Shown piece by piece: positions 1 through 7,055 of a DNA stretch of 18,471 nt. The notes beneath the pieces were generated by a model. That model was not told the origin of the DNA, made no database searches, and saw only the letters and a program-made list of their open reading frames with translations. The DNA is from Acidobacteriota bacterium (lineage in GTDB: Bacteria; Acidobacteriota; UBA6911; JACQSX01). The position numbers were made by a program, and so were the translations under genes. Within the stretch, counting starts at the first letter, position 1. Each line of letters opens with the position of its first letter. The stretch is taken from positions 1 through 18,471 of the forward strand of contig JACQGG010000231.1 of the NCBI GenBank assembly GCA_016199665.1, in the 5' to 3' direction.

Positions 1-158
1 CGCCTTCTGCCTTCCGCCTTCTGCCTTCCGCCTTCTGCTTTCTGCCATCTGCCTTCCGCCTTCTGCTTTCCGCCTTCCGCCTTGCGCAATTCGCGCTTCG
101 CAGCTCCGCATTCCGCATTCCGCACTCCGCATTCCGCATTCCCTCTTCTGGCTTCCGG
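1..158. repeat. phase-locked heptamer tandem array upstream of ku
   Basis: From position 5 to 158 the sequence divides without a slip into 22 seven-base words. The first half is mostly TTCTGCC and TTCCGCC. After a short mixed stretch (82-109) the word becomes ATTCCGC, and the array ends with CTTCTGG and CTTCCGG. The consensus is roughly NTTCYGC. The unit drifts while the 7-base phase is kept. The array starts before the window (positions 1-4 are the tail of a unit) and stops 13 bases before a TATAAT hexamer. It is not coding, because a period of 7 shifts frame every unit. Confidence 0.9.
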
Positions 159-171
159 GCGCCCTTTCCCT

Positions 172-177
172 TATAAT
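172..177 (+). promoter_or_regulatory. candidate -10 box for ku
   Basis: A perfect TATAAT lies 24 bases before the ku start codon, which would give a very short leader. No convincing -35 hexamer is visible at the usual spacing, since that position lies in the end of the heptamer array. The call rests on the hexamer and its placement only. Confidence 0.35.
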
Positions 178-201
178 GGCGACAACATCGCGGGAGACGC
201 C

Positions 202-1032
202 ATGAGACCCATCTGGTCCGGTTCAATTACGTTTGGCCTGGTTTCGGTTCCAGTTCAGCTATATTCAGCGCTCAATTACAACGACATCTCCTTTAACCTC
301 CTCCATAAAGAATGCAAATCGCGAATCAAGCAGCAGACCCTCTGCCCGGCCTGCAACCGAACCGTGGAGCGCAGCGATCTGGTGAAAGGGTATGAATATG
401 CCCGAGACCAGTACGTCATCATGGACGAGGCTGACTTTGACAAGCTGGAAGTTGCGGCGACGCGAAACATCGACGTGATGGCTTTTGTAAATCTTGACAA
501 GGTGAACCCGATTTATTTCAGCCGCCCCTACTTCCTTTCGCCCGAGGGAGACAGCCAGAAAACTTTCGCCCTTTTGGCGCAGGGCATGAAGAAAAGCAAG
601 AAAGCGGCATTGGTCCGATTTGTGATGCGGGGCAAGGAGTATGTCGGCTGCATTGCTCCCAGCGGAAACGCCTTGATTCTGTACGTTCTATATCACGCAG
701 AAGAAGTCAAAGACCGCAAGGAGTTTGACGCGGAATACAAGGGAGCTATCCGCGAAAAGGAGGTCGCGCTCGCCGAGCAGATCATCGACAACCTGACCGA
801 ACCGTTTGACGTGCAACTGCTCAAGGATAACTACCGGGAGAAGCTGCTGAGCATTCTGGACCAGAAGGCCAAAGGGCGCGCGCTTTCCCTGGCTCCGGCC
901 AAACGCCCGCCGGCAAAAGTTGTCAACCTGATGGACGCTCTCAAGAAAAGCGTAATGCAGACGGCCAAGGCTAAGCAGAAACCGGCGGGCGCAGTCTCCG
1001 TGGATCGGGAAAAGAAGAGGAAAAAGGCCTAG
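202..1032 (+). CDS. ku: Ku protein, non-homologous end joining
   Basis: Bacterial Ku is a homodimeric ring that binds DNA double-strand ends and recruits the ligase LigD. The 276-residue product has the usual length. It opens with the family hallmark MRPIWSGSITFGLVSVPV and continues with a cysteine cluster (C38, C48, C51 in a CPAC context) and the block VKGYEYARDQYV. The C-terminus is lysine-rich (last about 25 residues), as in many bacterial Ku proteins, where the basic tail contacts DNA. The frame is open further upstream to a TTG at 82, but that extension is translated heptamer repeat and is rejected. The ATG at 202 has GGGAGA just upstream and gives the family N-terminus. No LigD lies in the window, so the partner must be elsewhere. 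Confidence 0.95.
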   Translation: MRPIWSGSITFGLVSVPVQLYSALNYNDISFNLLHKECKSRIKQQTLCPACNRTVERSDLVKGYEYARDQYVIMDEADFDKLEVAATRNIDVMAFVNLDKVNPIYFSRPYFLSPEGDSQKTFALLAQGMKKSKKAALVRFVMRGKEYVGCIAPSGNALILYVLYHAEEVKDRKEFDAEYKGAIREKEVALAEQIIDNLTEPFDVQLLKDNYREKLLSILDQKAKGRALSLAPAKRPPAKVVNLMDALKKSVMQTAKAKQKPAGAVSVDREKKRKKA

Positions 1033-1037
1033 TGTCG

Positions 1038-1079
1038 CAATCCCCAATCCCCGGCTTCCAGCCCCGAATCCCCGGTTCA
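1038..1079. repeat. short heptamer array between ku and the MerR-TPR gene
   Basis: The 51-base gap after ku divides into six in-phase 7-base words, including CAATCCC twice and GAATCCC once, with variants CAGCCCC and CGGTTCA. It ends four bases before the next start codon. It is short and degenerate, so the assignment rests on sharing the 7-base period with the longer arrays in this window. Confidence 0.55.
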
Positions 1080-1083
1080 CTTC

Positions 1084-1941
1084 ATGTACAGCCTTAAAGA
1101 GACATCGAAGATTCTCAGCATTGAGGCATCGAAAATACGCTACTGGGCCCGCATTGGCCTGGTCAGACCCAGCATCCGCAGCGGCCGCCGCAGGCTGTAC
1201 AACTTCCAGGACCTGATTTGCCTGCGCACCGCCGGGGCTCTGGTTGAAAAGGGTTACGCCCCGCATCGCATCAAGGCCTGCCTGCGCAATCTCCAGACCT
1301 TTTTCCCGGACAACGACCATCGATTACACGCGCTGAAAATCTTCGGCGACGGCCGCACGCTGATCGTCGACATCGACGGCGCGCTGGTGGACTCCAACAC
1401 GGGACAGCAGATGCTGCAGTTCAGCGTGGACCGGGCGGTGCGCGACCTGCGCAGGCAGATTCGCGATATCGCCGGGAGCGCCGAGGATGCGGAGTTCTGG
1501 TTTGACCGGGGCGCCACGCTGGACGGCGATCCGGAATCTTACCAGGAGGCGATTTACGCATACGAAACTTCCATTCGCCTGGATGGCTCGCTTCCACACG
1601 CTTACGTCAACCTGGGGAATGTCTATTACAACATGGGAGAAAGGTCCCGGGCGGAAGAACTCTACCGCCAGGCCCTTCAGCGAGACAGCGACCATCCGCA
1701 AGCCCACTACAACCTGGGGAATGTGCTGGAGGAACACGGCAAACTTCAGGAGGCGATTTACCATTGGAAGCGATCCTTTGAGCTCGATCCGAAGTTTCCC
1801 GACCCGCTTTTCAATCTCGCCCTGGTTTACCAAAAGCTCAACCTGTGCCGCGAAGCCAGAATGTACTGGAGAAAGTACCTCCAACTCGACTCCACCAGCC
1901 CCTGGGCGGAGATGGCTAGGAATCAATTGAAGAATTTGTAG
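1084..1941 (+). CDS. MerR-type HTH protein with C-terminal TPR repeats
   Basis: The 285-residue protein joins two modules. Residues 1-70 form a MerR-type winged helix: YSLKETSKIL, IRYWARIGLVRPS and RRRLYNFQDLICLR match helix-turn-helix, wing and second helix. Residues about 88-118 (FGDGRTLIVDIDGALVD) look like a small beta segment. From about 140 there are three tetratricopeptide repeats, seen in YQEAIYAYETSIRLD, AYVNLGNVYYNMGERSRAEELY, AHYNLGNVLEEHGKLQEAIY and the following NLALVYQKLNLCREAR. The MerR part suggests DNA binding; the TPR part suggests protein-protein contact in place of a small-molecule pocket. The target and signal are unknown. It starts 51 bases after ku without a clear Shine-Dalgarno and is co-directional with ku and mtgA. 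The domain call is firm; regulation of ku is only a possibility. Confidence 0.85.
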   Translation: MYSLKETSKILSIEASKIRYWARIGLVRPSIRSGRRRLYNFQDLICLRTAGALVEKGYAPHRIKACLRNLQTFFPDNDHRLHALKIFGDGRTLIVDIDGALVDSNTGQQMLQFSVDRAVRDLRRQIRDIAGSAEDAEFWFDRGATLDGDPESYQEAIYAYETSIRLDGSLPHAYVNLGNVYYNMGERSRAEELYRQALQRDSDHPQAHYNLGNVLEEHGKLQEAIYHWKRSFELDPKFPDPLFNLALVYQKLNLCREARMYWRKYLQLDSTSPWAEMARNQLKNL

Positions 1942-1991
1942 GGCTGGATGAGCAAGGGAATCCCGCGGCCGCTCAAGCTCAAGCTGGAGAG

Positions 1992-2651
1992 ATGAGACGA
2001 CTGCTGAAACTCCTGTGCCTGATCCTGATCGGATTGCATCTGGGCTGGGGTTTTGTGCTCGTTCTGCTCCGCTTTGTAAATCCCCCCACCACCGGAGTGC
2101 AGATCCAGCGCCGCATCGGAGCGCTCCTTAGCCGCACTCCTTACCGGAAACGCTACCGGTTTGTGCCGGTTCGGCAAATTTCGCCGGAACTCCAGCATGC
2201 AGTGATCTCGGCAGAGGACGGTCGTTTCTACCGGCACCACGGGATCGATTGGGATGAGATGGATAAGGTTGTGCAGGAAAGCGCCGGCAGCGGCGAATCT
2301 CCCCGAGGGGCGTCTACCCTCACCCAGCAACTGGTCAAGAATCTGTTTTTCACCACGCACCGCAACCCGGCTCGAAAAGCTCTTGAGTATACGCTGGCGC
2401 CGCTGGCGGATTGGGTTCTCGGCAAGCAGCGCGTGCTGGAACTTTATCTCAATGTCGTTGAATGGGGGCCGGGTGTTTACGGAGCGGAAGAAGCGGCTGC
2501 CTATCACTACCAGACGCAAGCTGCCCGGCTCAGTCGTGACCAGTCGGCCAGACTCGCCGCCTGTTTGCCATCGCCGCGACGACGCAGTCCGGCCAGGATG
2601 AATCAGTACAGCGCCACGATTCTGGAACGGATGCGGCTGGCCGGCTGGTAA
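1992..2651 (+). CDS. mtgA: monofunctional biosynthetic peptidoglycan transglycosylase
   Basis: This 219-residue GT51 glycosyltransferase polymerises lipid II into glycan strands at the outer face of the inner membrane. Residues 5-28 are a single hydrophobic segment that anchors the protein. The catalytic block SAEDGRFYRHHGID carries the first catalytic glutamate at E75. GASTLTQQLVKNLFF follows at about 106-120, then RKALEYTLA with E132 at the expected second glutamate, and the LELYLNVVEWGPGVYGAEEAA motif. No transpeptidase domain follows, which separates it from class A penicillin-binding proteins. The length fits MtgA (about 220-250 residues). The ATG at 1992 sits just after GGAGAG. It lies 50 bases after the MerR-TPR gene on the same strand and is followed by a gene-free hairpin-rich gap. 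Confidence 0.95.
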   Translation: MRRLLKLLCLILIGLHLGWGFVLVLLRFVNPPTTGVQIQRRIGALLSRTPYRKRYRFVPVRQISPELQHAVISAEDGRFYRHHGIDWDEMDKVVQESAGSGESPRGASTLTQQLVKNLFFTTHRNPARKALEYTLAPLADWVLGKQRVLELYLNVVEWGPGVYGAEEAAAYHYQTQAARLSRDQSARLAACLPSPRRRSPARMNQYSATILERMRLAGW

Positions 2652-2773
2652 GGAGGCAACCGCTGGCTCAGCTACTTTCCGGTGCAAAATGACTTTGACC
2701 GCCACCGCAGAGCCTTCGCCCGGCGTAGCCACAACCCAAGATCTTGCTCTGAACAGCAGTGGATCTGCCCTCA

Positions 2774-2834
2774 ACGCAGAGGCGCAGAGGTCGCAGAGAA
2801 TGCGCGGAGGTTTTTTCTCTGCGCCGCCTCTGCG
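2774..2834. repeat. CGCAGAGG-type imperfect inverted repeat
   Basis: The left arm (2774-2789) contains two tandem CGCAGAG-type units. The right arm (2817-2834) is its reverse complement apart from a three-base insertion. The loop includes TTTTTT at 2811-2816. A third CGCAGAG copy lies at 2792-2798. CGCAGAGG intergenic repeats of this kind are familiar from many bacterial genomes. It could act as a folding element or terminator for mtgA. Confidence 0.65.
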
Positions 2835-2940
2835 CCCTCGGTGTAGCAAGTTGGTAACTTCTTGTTTTTTGCAAAGATTTTTCGCGACCCGAGACTGAAA
2901 TCGCCTTCGGAATCTTTCGCCCGGAAAGGGCGAATGGAAA

Positions 2941-3123
2941 TTAGCAGGGGCAAGCGCGCAGCGCGCGCGGCCCCTGGGTGCCGGGAGATTTCTTGAAATA
3001 TTTTGGAGCGCCCTGGAGGGGCGCAGGAGGGGGAGGTCCGGCCCGGCGCCCCTTCAGGGCGCCCAGGCCAATGAAGGTGACGTTCTCCAGGGGCTGCGCG
3101 CTGCGCGCCTGCCCCCTGGCTAA
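2941..3123. repeat. nested inverted repeat with GC-palindromic arms and two internal stems
   Basis: A 37-base arm at 2941-2977 (starting TTAGC, ending CCCCTGG) recurs in inverted orientation at 3087-3123 with only a few mismatches. Each arm is itself nearly palindromic around GCGCGCAGCGCGC. Between the arms are two further stems: GCGCCC/GGGCGC at 3008-3013/3019-3024 with loop TGGAG, and a perfect 7-bp GGCGCCC/GGGCGCC at 3045-3051/3057-3063 with loop CTTCA. A partial third copy of the GGGCG stem lies at 3128-3147. The whole could fold as a four-way structure in DNA or RNA. No protein-coding frame is supported. It may be a dispersed non-autonomous repeat. Confidence 0.8.
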
Positions 3124-3283
3124 CATCGGCCGCCCTTCCAGGGCGCCGTGGCTTTGGTTGCGGCTACGCCGCGCGAAGCCTCGGCAGTGAGATCAAAAAA
3201 GTGATTTTTGTTCAGGAAAGTAGCTGCATCGGTTCGGGTGACCGACGAGAACGTCCGCCGCTCTTGAGTGCGCTGTTGCCAAT

Positions 3284-3298
3284 CCGCCGTCAGGGCGG
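3284..3298 (-). terminator. short stem immediately after the ETF-QO stop codon
   Basis: CCGCC (3284-3288) and GGCGG (3294-3298) form a 5-bp GC stem with a 5-base loop, 7 bases past the ETF-QO stop on the minus strand. No T-run follows directly; the nearest is about 75 bases further on. It may aid termination of the respiratory operon, but the call is weak. Confidence 0.25.
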
Positions 3299-3304
3299 CA
3301 TCCC

Positions 3305-5035
3305 CTACATGTTCTTATATCCCGGCCCGTCCCCGCCCTGGGGCGGGACCCAGTCGATAATCTGGTACGGGTCCATGATGTCGCACGTCTTACAGTGGAC
3401 GCAGTTGGAGAAGTTAATGAACGGCATTCTTCCGCGATCCGCGTCCACAATCTCGTAGACGGCCGCCGGGCAAAAATACTGGCAGGGGTTTCCGAACTCG
3501 CGCGTGCAACGGTCCTTGCAAACGTTGATATCCAGCACATGCAGGTGGCAGGGCTGATCCTCCTCGTGCCCGGTCCCGGAGTGGTAGACATCGGTCACCT
3601 TGTCGAGGACTAGCGTGTTATCAAATTGCTTGGCGGAAGAGGGAAGGGGGGACGGGAAGAGGGGGGAAGGAGCGGACGAGGGTTCCGGCGCGGCGCGCGA
3701 TATGTCCGGAAGTTTCTTCATGTATTCGTGGCTTGCCTTCGTCGGGTAACGGCTCCAGAGGCCACGGCCGCCCGTAATCATTTGCAAGCCGCCGTGCAGT
3801 ATGCCTGTCAGCAGCCCCGCCTGAAATCCCTGATGGAAATTGCGGACCCGGTACAACTCACGATAGGCCCAACTTTCACGGTATTTCTCCGGATACCGCT
3901 CAAGCTGCACGCTGGAGAAGTCACGGGCCAGCAGCGCCTCGAAGGCCGCTTCCGCAGCCAACATGCCCGACTTCATGGCCAGGTGTATGCCTTTCAGGCG
4001 CTGAGAGTTCAGGAAACCGGCCGAGTCTCCGATGATCATCACGCCGTCGTGTACCAGCTTGGGCTGCGAAAAGAGTCCTCCCTCGGGAATCGCCTTCGCC
4101 CCATATCCGATCAGGCTGGCTCCCTTGAGAAGACCGACGATCATGGGATGGCGCTTCCAGTCGTTGAACAAACGGTGCGGATCGGTCGTGGGATCTCCGT
4201 GCTCGGGTCCAACGACCAGTCCGGCGTCCAACACCCGGTGGCTTCTCATATACAGAAATCCGCCGCCGAAAATTGTTCGGCCCAATGGGTAGCCCAGGGT
4301 GTGGGTCACAGTTCCGGCTTGAATCCGGTCATCCGGAAGCTGCCACGTTTCCTTGACACCGATCGAGTAGACCTGCGGATTGCAGGTCCGATCAAGCGGG
4401 TATCCGCCAATCAGGCGTTTGGTCAGCGTGCCGCGCGGGCCTTCCCCCAGTATCGTTACCTTGGCAATCAAGTCCACTCCCGGTTCATGATTGGCCTTGG
4501 GGTTTCCCTGCTTGTCGACTCCTTTGTCTCCACAGCGAACGCCCATCACCCGATCACCGTCAAACAACAGCTCCACTCCGGAAGTCTCGGCAAAGATATT
4601 GATGCCGTTCTGTTCACATTCCGCCGCCAGCCAGCCAACCAGCTTGCCGAGAGAGATCACCGAGTGGCCGTGATTGTTCAAGGGGGGAGGAATGAAGGGA
4701 GAAGAAAACTTGCCGGTTCGCGTCAGGTAGCAGATGTGGTCTCCGGTCACGCGTGTTTCAACGGGAGCGCCGCGTCCGGCAAAATCCGGGATCAATTCCC
4801 GCAGCGCCCGCAGGTCCAGAATGGCGCCGCTGAAGGCATGGGAATTGACCTCCCTCCCCTTCTCGATCACTGCGATCGAGATCTCTCCCAGCCTGCCGGC
4901 GCCAGCCGCCGGGCCCCCTTCCAGAGCGCGATTGTGACTCCGGACAAGTTGAGACAGATGATACGCCCCCGCCAGGCCGGCCGGGCCCGCCCCCACAAAC
5001 AGCACGTCGAACTCTAAAGTTTCACGCTCGCGCAT
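3305..5035 (-). CDS. electron transfer flavoprotein:quinone oxidoreductase (ETF-QO)
   Basis: The enzyme takes electrons from reduced ETF, loaded by acyl-CoA and other dehydrogenases, and passes them to membrane quinone. The 576-residue product shows the FAD Rossmann motif GAGPAG (15-20), HAFSGAILD (66-74), the late FAD block IIGDSAGFLN, and a C-terminal ferredoxin-like domain. The 4Fe-4S ligands fit C522 (in CPAAVYE), C545, C548 and C551 (CVHCKTC). The length matches the family (about 540-620). An unusual Pro/Ser-rich stretch at about 447-470 sits before the iron-sulphur domain and is encoded by a C-rich tract. The ATG at 5035 lacks a visible Shine-Dalgarno but is the first start compatible with the FAD motif. 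It lies 368 bases downstream of nuoI across a repeat-filled gap, so it may or may not share the nuo transcript. Either way it feeds the same quinone pool. Confidence 0.95.
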   Translation of the reverse strand: MRERETLEFDVLFVGAGPAGLAGAYHLSQLVRSHNRALEGGPAAGAGRLGEISIAVIEKGREVNSHAFSGAILDLRALRELIPDFAGRGAPVETRVTGDHICYLTRTGKFSSPFIPPPLNNHGHSVISLGKLVGWLAAECEQNGINIFAETSGVELLFDGDRVMGVRCGDKGVDKQGNPKANHEPGVDLIAKVTILGEGPRGTLTKRLIGGYPLDRTCNPQVYSIGVKETWQLPDDRIQAGTVTHTLGYPLGRTIFGGGFLYMRSHRVLDAGLVVGPEHGDPTTDPHRLFNDWKRHPMIVGLLKGASLIGYGAKAIPEGGLFSQPKLVHDGVMIIGDSAGFLNSQRLKGIHLAMKSGMLAAEAAFEALLARDFSSVQLERYPEKYRESWAYRELYRVRNFHQGFQAGLLTGILHGGLQMITGGRGLWSRYPTKASHEYMKKLPDISRAAPEPSSAPSPLFPSPLPSSAKQFDNTLVLDKVTDVYHSGTGHEEDQPCHLHVLDINVCKDRCTREFGNPCQYFCPAAVYEIVDADRGRMPFINFSNCVHCKTCDIMDPYQIIDWVPPQGGDGPGYKNM

Positions 5036-5088
5036 CTGTGTGCAGATTCGTCACAGACAACTGGCAACTGGTTCAGCCCCGACCGGCA

Positions 5089-5338
5089 GATCGTGGATCG
5101 TAGATCGTAGATCGTGGATCGCAGGGTGAAGGTTGAAGATCGAAAGTCGCAAGTTGCAGGTCGAAAGGCCAAGAACCCGGATGCTGACACCCTCAACATC
5201 CCAGTTCGACTTGATCGGCGAATTGCTGCCTGCGATCCGAGACCTGCCGTCTGCCGACATCGATCTTCGACATCCGACCTGCGACCCGCGACTTGCAATC
5301 CATGATCCATGATCCATGATCTACGATCTATGACCCCC
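5089..5338. repeat. paired inverted heptamer arrays between ETF-QO and nuoI
   Basis: The left array (5089-5172) is 12 in-phase 7-base words beginning GATCGTG, GATCGTA and drifting to AGTCGCA, AGTTGCA, GGTCGAA. The right array (5234-5338) is 15 in-phase words, nearly all starting GA, such as GACCTGC, GACCCGC, GATCCAT and GATCTAC. Read in reverse complement, the right array uses the same words as the left, so the two form a long imperfect hairpin around a spacer of about 60 bases. A further small array of GTCAGTT-type words follows at 5352-5379. The 5036-5403 gap has no supported gene. Confidence 0.9.
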
Positions 5339-5403
5339 TGCCATTCGGAATGTCAGTTGCCAGTTGTCAGTTGTCACCGCCCGAACCGCATCCGCAACCA
5401 CTC

Positions 5404-5976
5404 TCACTTTACTTTCCGGATCTCCCCGATCCCTTCCACCCGCTGGGGCTCATTGCTCAAAAGCCGGTTGATGTCCCAAACCATTTCCTGCCGGGAGTAC
5501 GCGGCGAAGTTGAGAATATGTGTGTCCATTCGGATCGCATCTTCCGGGCAGACCTCAACACAAAAACCGCAGAACACACACTTGCCCAAATCAATATCAA
5601 AGCTTGCCGGGCGCTTCTCGATATTGGGGTCGGGATGCTCGGTGGCGACAATATAGATACAGCGCGCCGGGCATATCGTCTCGCACATCATGCAGGCGAC
5701 GCAGCGCGGCGAGCCGTCGTCGCGTTTTGTCAGGCGGTGCAGCGATCGAAGGCGCGGCGAATAACCCCGGACCTCTTCAGGGTACTGCACGGTCTCAGCG
5801 CCGCGGCGGTCCTTCCAAAGACCCGCCAGATGGAAGATATGGATCAGCAGATTTCGAAAAAAATGCGCCGCAGTCAGCTTCAAGCCACGAAGAATCTCAG
5901 GAACATAGGTGCGCTGCCAGAAACTCAGCGCTTCCGGATCCCGCAGTCGGTTCATGGCATCCTTCGGCCGGCTCAT
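5404..5976 (-). CDS. nuoI: NADH-quinone oxidoreductase subunit I (operon copy)
   Basis: NuoI carries the two 4Fe-4S clusters (N6a, N6b) that pass electrons from the NADH module toward NuoB. The 190-residue protein has both ferredoxin motifs: CVACMMCETICP (C92, C95, C98, C102) and CVFCGFCVEVCP (C133, C136, C139, C143). An amphipathic N-terminal segment (about 26-55) would rest on the membrane. Its ATG overlaps the nuoH stop by four bases (ATGA), a translational coupling signal. It is the last nuo gene here: nuoJ-N do not follow, and the next gene is ETF-QO. A second, shorter NuoI is encoded at 14511-14978. Confidence 0.96.
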   Translation of the reverse strand: MSRPKDAMNRLRDPEALSFWQRTYVPEILRGLKLTAAHFFRNLLIHIFHLAGLWKDRRGAETVQYPEEVRGYSPRLRSLHRLTKRDDGSPRCVACMMCETICPARCIYIVATEHPDPNIEKRPASFDIDLGKCVFCGFCVEVCPEDAIRMDTHILNFAAYSRQEMVWDINRLLSNEPQRVEGIGEIRKVK

Positions 5977-7055
5977 CGATGCAGCAGCAGAAGCAGGGCG
6001 CCCGTCACCAGTACGTTGAGAATCGAAAGCGGCAGCATCATCTGCCAGCCAAGCCGCATCAGCTGGTCATAGCGAAATCTGGGAAAAGTCCACCGAACCA
6101 GCAGAAACAGCCAGCAGAAAACGGCCAGCTTCACCAGGAATGTCATTACCTGGGCAATCGACACCGCCAGGGGAGAGATCGACACAACGGCGGCGCCGGG
6201 AAAATGAAAACCATCAGGCTGCAGGTACGGAAACTGCCATCCGCCGAAAAACAACGTGACCACCAGCCCTGCCATCACAACGGTTTCCGTAAAGTCCGTC
6301 ATCAGGAACATCCCGAACTTTATTCCGGAATACTCGGTAAAGTAACCGATGATCTCCGATTCCCCTTCCGGCAGATCAAACGGCGCTCGCTTGGTTTCCG
6401 CCATGGCCGCGGTGGTGAAAAGCAGAAAACCAAGCGGCTGGTAAAAGACGCCCCACCCGGGGAGAAAGCCAAGCAGCAGATCCCCCTGCCGGCGCACCAG
6501 CGTCTGCAGGCTCGCGGTTCCAAACACCATGATCAGCCCAACCACCGTCGCGCCAATGGTGATCTCATAGGAAATCATCTGCGATGAAGCCCGCAACGCG
6601 CCCAGCAGTGAAAAATTGTTGCCGGAAGCCCAGCCTGCGAGCACAAATCCATACACCCCAAGCGACATCGCGGCAAACACATAAAGAATGCCGACATTCA
6701 AGTCAATCACCTGCAGGCTGATCGTGCAGCCGCCAACGGCAAGCTCGTCGCCAAGAGGAATGACGGCAAAGCTGATCAGTGCGAAAAAGAGGGCGATAAA
6801 CGGCGCCAGGGTATGCAGCGCCCGGCTGGCGCCCTGGGGAACAAAATCCTCCTTGGTGACCATTTTGATCGCGTCGGCGATCGGATGAAACAACCCGAGC
6901 AGGGTAAACCCCAGGATGGAAGCGCGATTAGCGCCGATGCGGTCTTGCATCAGCGCGCTCTGTTTGCGCTCGGCCCACGTCAGCACCATGACAAAATTGA
7001 GCAGCACAAACAGGCTGAATGCCACCTTCCCCGCGGCAACCGCCCACTCCAGCAT
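5973..7055 (-). CDS. nuoH: NADH-quinone oxidoreductase subunit H
   Basis: NuoH is the membrane subunit that forms the quinone entry tunnel beneath NuoB and NuoD. The 360-residue product has about eight hydrophobic segments. It shows the conserved loop WAERKQSALMQDRIGANR near the N-terminus and the acidic loop PEGESEIIGYFTEYSG, typical of the quinone-site region. The frame is open to a GTG at 7094, but I choose the ATG at 7055. It is preceded by AGGAG with an 8-base spacer, overlaps the nuoG stop as TGATG, and begins directly at the first membrane helix. It is followed by nuoI with an ATGA overlap. No other ion-translocating Nuo subunits (L, M, N) are encoded in the window. Confidence 0.95.
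   Translation of the reverse strand: MLEWAVAAGKVAFSLFVLLNFVMVLTWAERKQSALMQDRIGANRASILGFTLLGLFHPIADAIKMVTKEDFVPQGASRALHTLAPFIALFFALISFAVIPLGDELAVGGCTISLQVIDLNVGILYVFAAMSLGVYGFVLAGWASGNNFSLLGALRASSQMISYEITIGATVVGLIMVFGTASLQTLVRRQGDLLLGFLPGWGVFYQPLGFLLFTTAAMAETKRAPFDLPEGESEIIGYFTEYSGIKFGMFLMTDFTETVVMAGLVVTLFFGGWQFPYLQPDGFHFPGAAVVSISPLAVSIAQVMTFLVKLAVFCWLFLLVRWTFPRFRYDQLMRLGWQMMLPLSILNVLVTGALLLLLHR

Larger units (their letters stand above)
2652..3304. other. gene-free convergent intergenic region rich in hairpins
   Basis: These 653 bases separate the ends of mtgA (plus) and the ETF-QO gene (minus). Small open frames occur but none has a ribosome binding site or a recognisable protein. The region holds a CGCAGAGG-type hairpin (2774-2834), a perfect 7-bp stem at 2916-2922/2928-2934, a nested inverted repeat (2941-3123) with internal stems, and a short stem at 3284-3298 next to the ETF-QO stop codon. 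No clear stem followed by a U-run is seen for either gene. Confidence 0.7.

Noticed and set aside
82..201. N-terminal extension of Ku from a TTG
   Set aside because: The peptide is translated heptamer repeat, and the family N-terminus begins at the ATG at 202.
2650..2660. AAGGAGG sequence at the mtgA stop as a ribosome binding site for a further gene
   Set aside because: No ATG, GTG or TTG with a supported protein follows at suitable distance. The next small frame, at 2689, has no recognisable content.
3626..5017. 463-codon open frame on the plus strand
   Set aside because: It is entirely antisense to ETF-QO, which has complete family motifs. The translation has no recognisable domain.
5089..5379. 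CRISPR array
   Set aside because: Units are 7 bases and contiguous, with no unique spacers of 25-40 bases and no cas genes.
5520..6587. 355-codon open frame on the plus strand
   Set aside because: It spans nuoI and nuoH in antisense. Its composition is basic and glutamine-rich, with no family resemblance.
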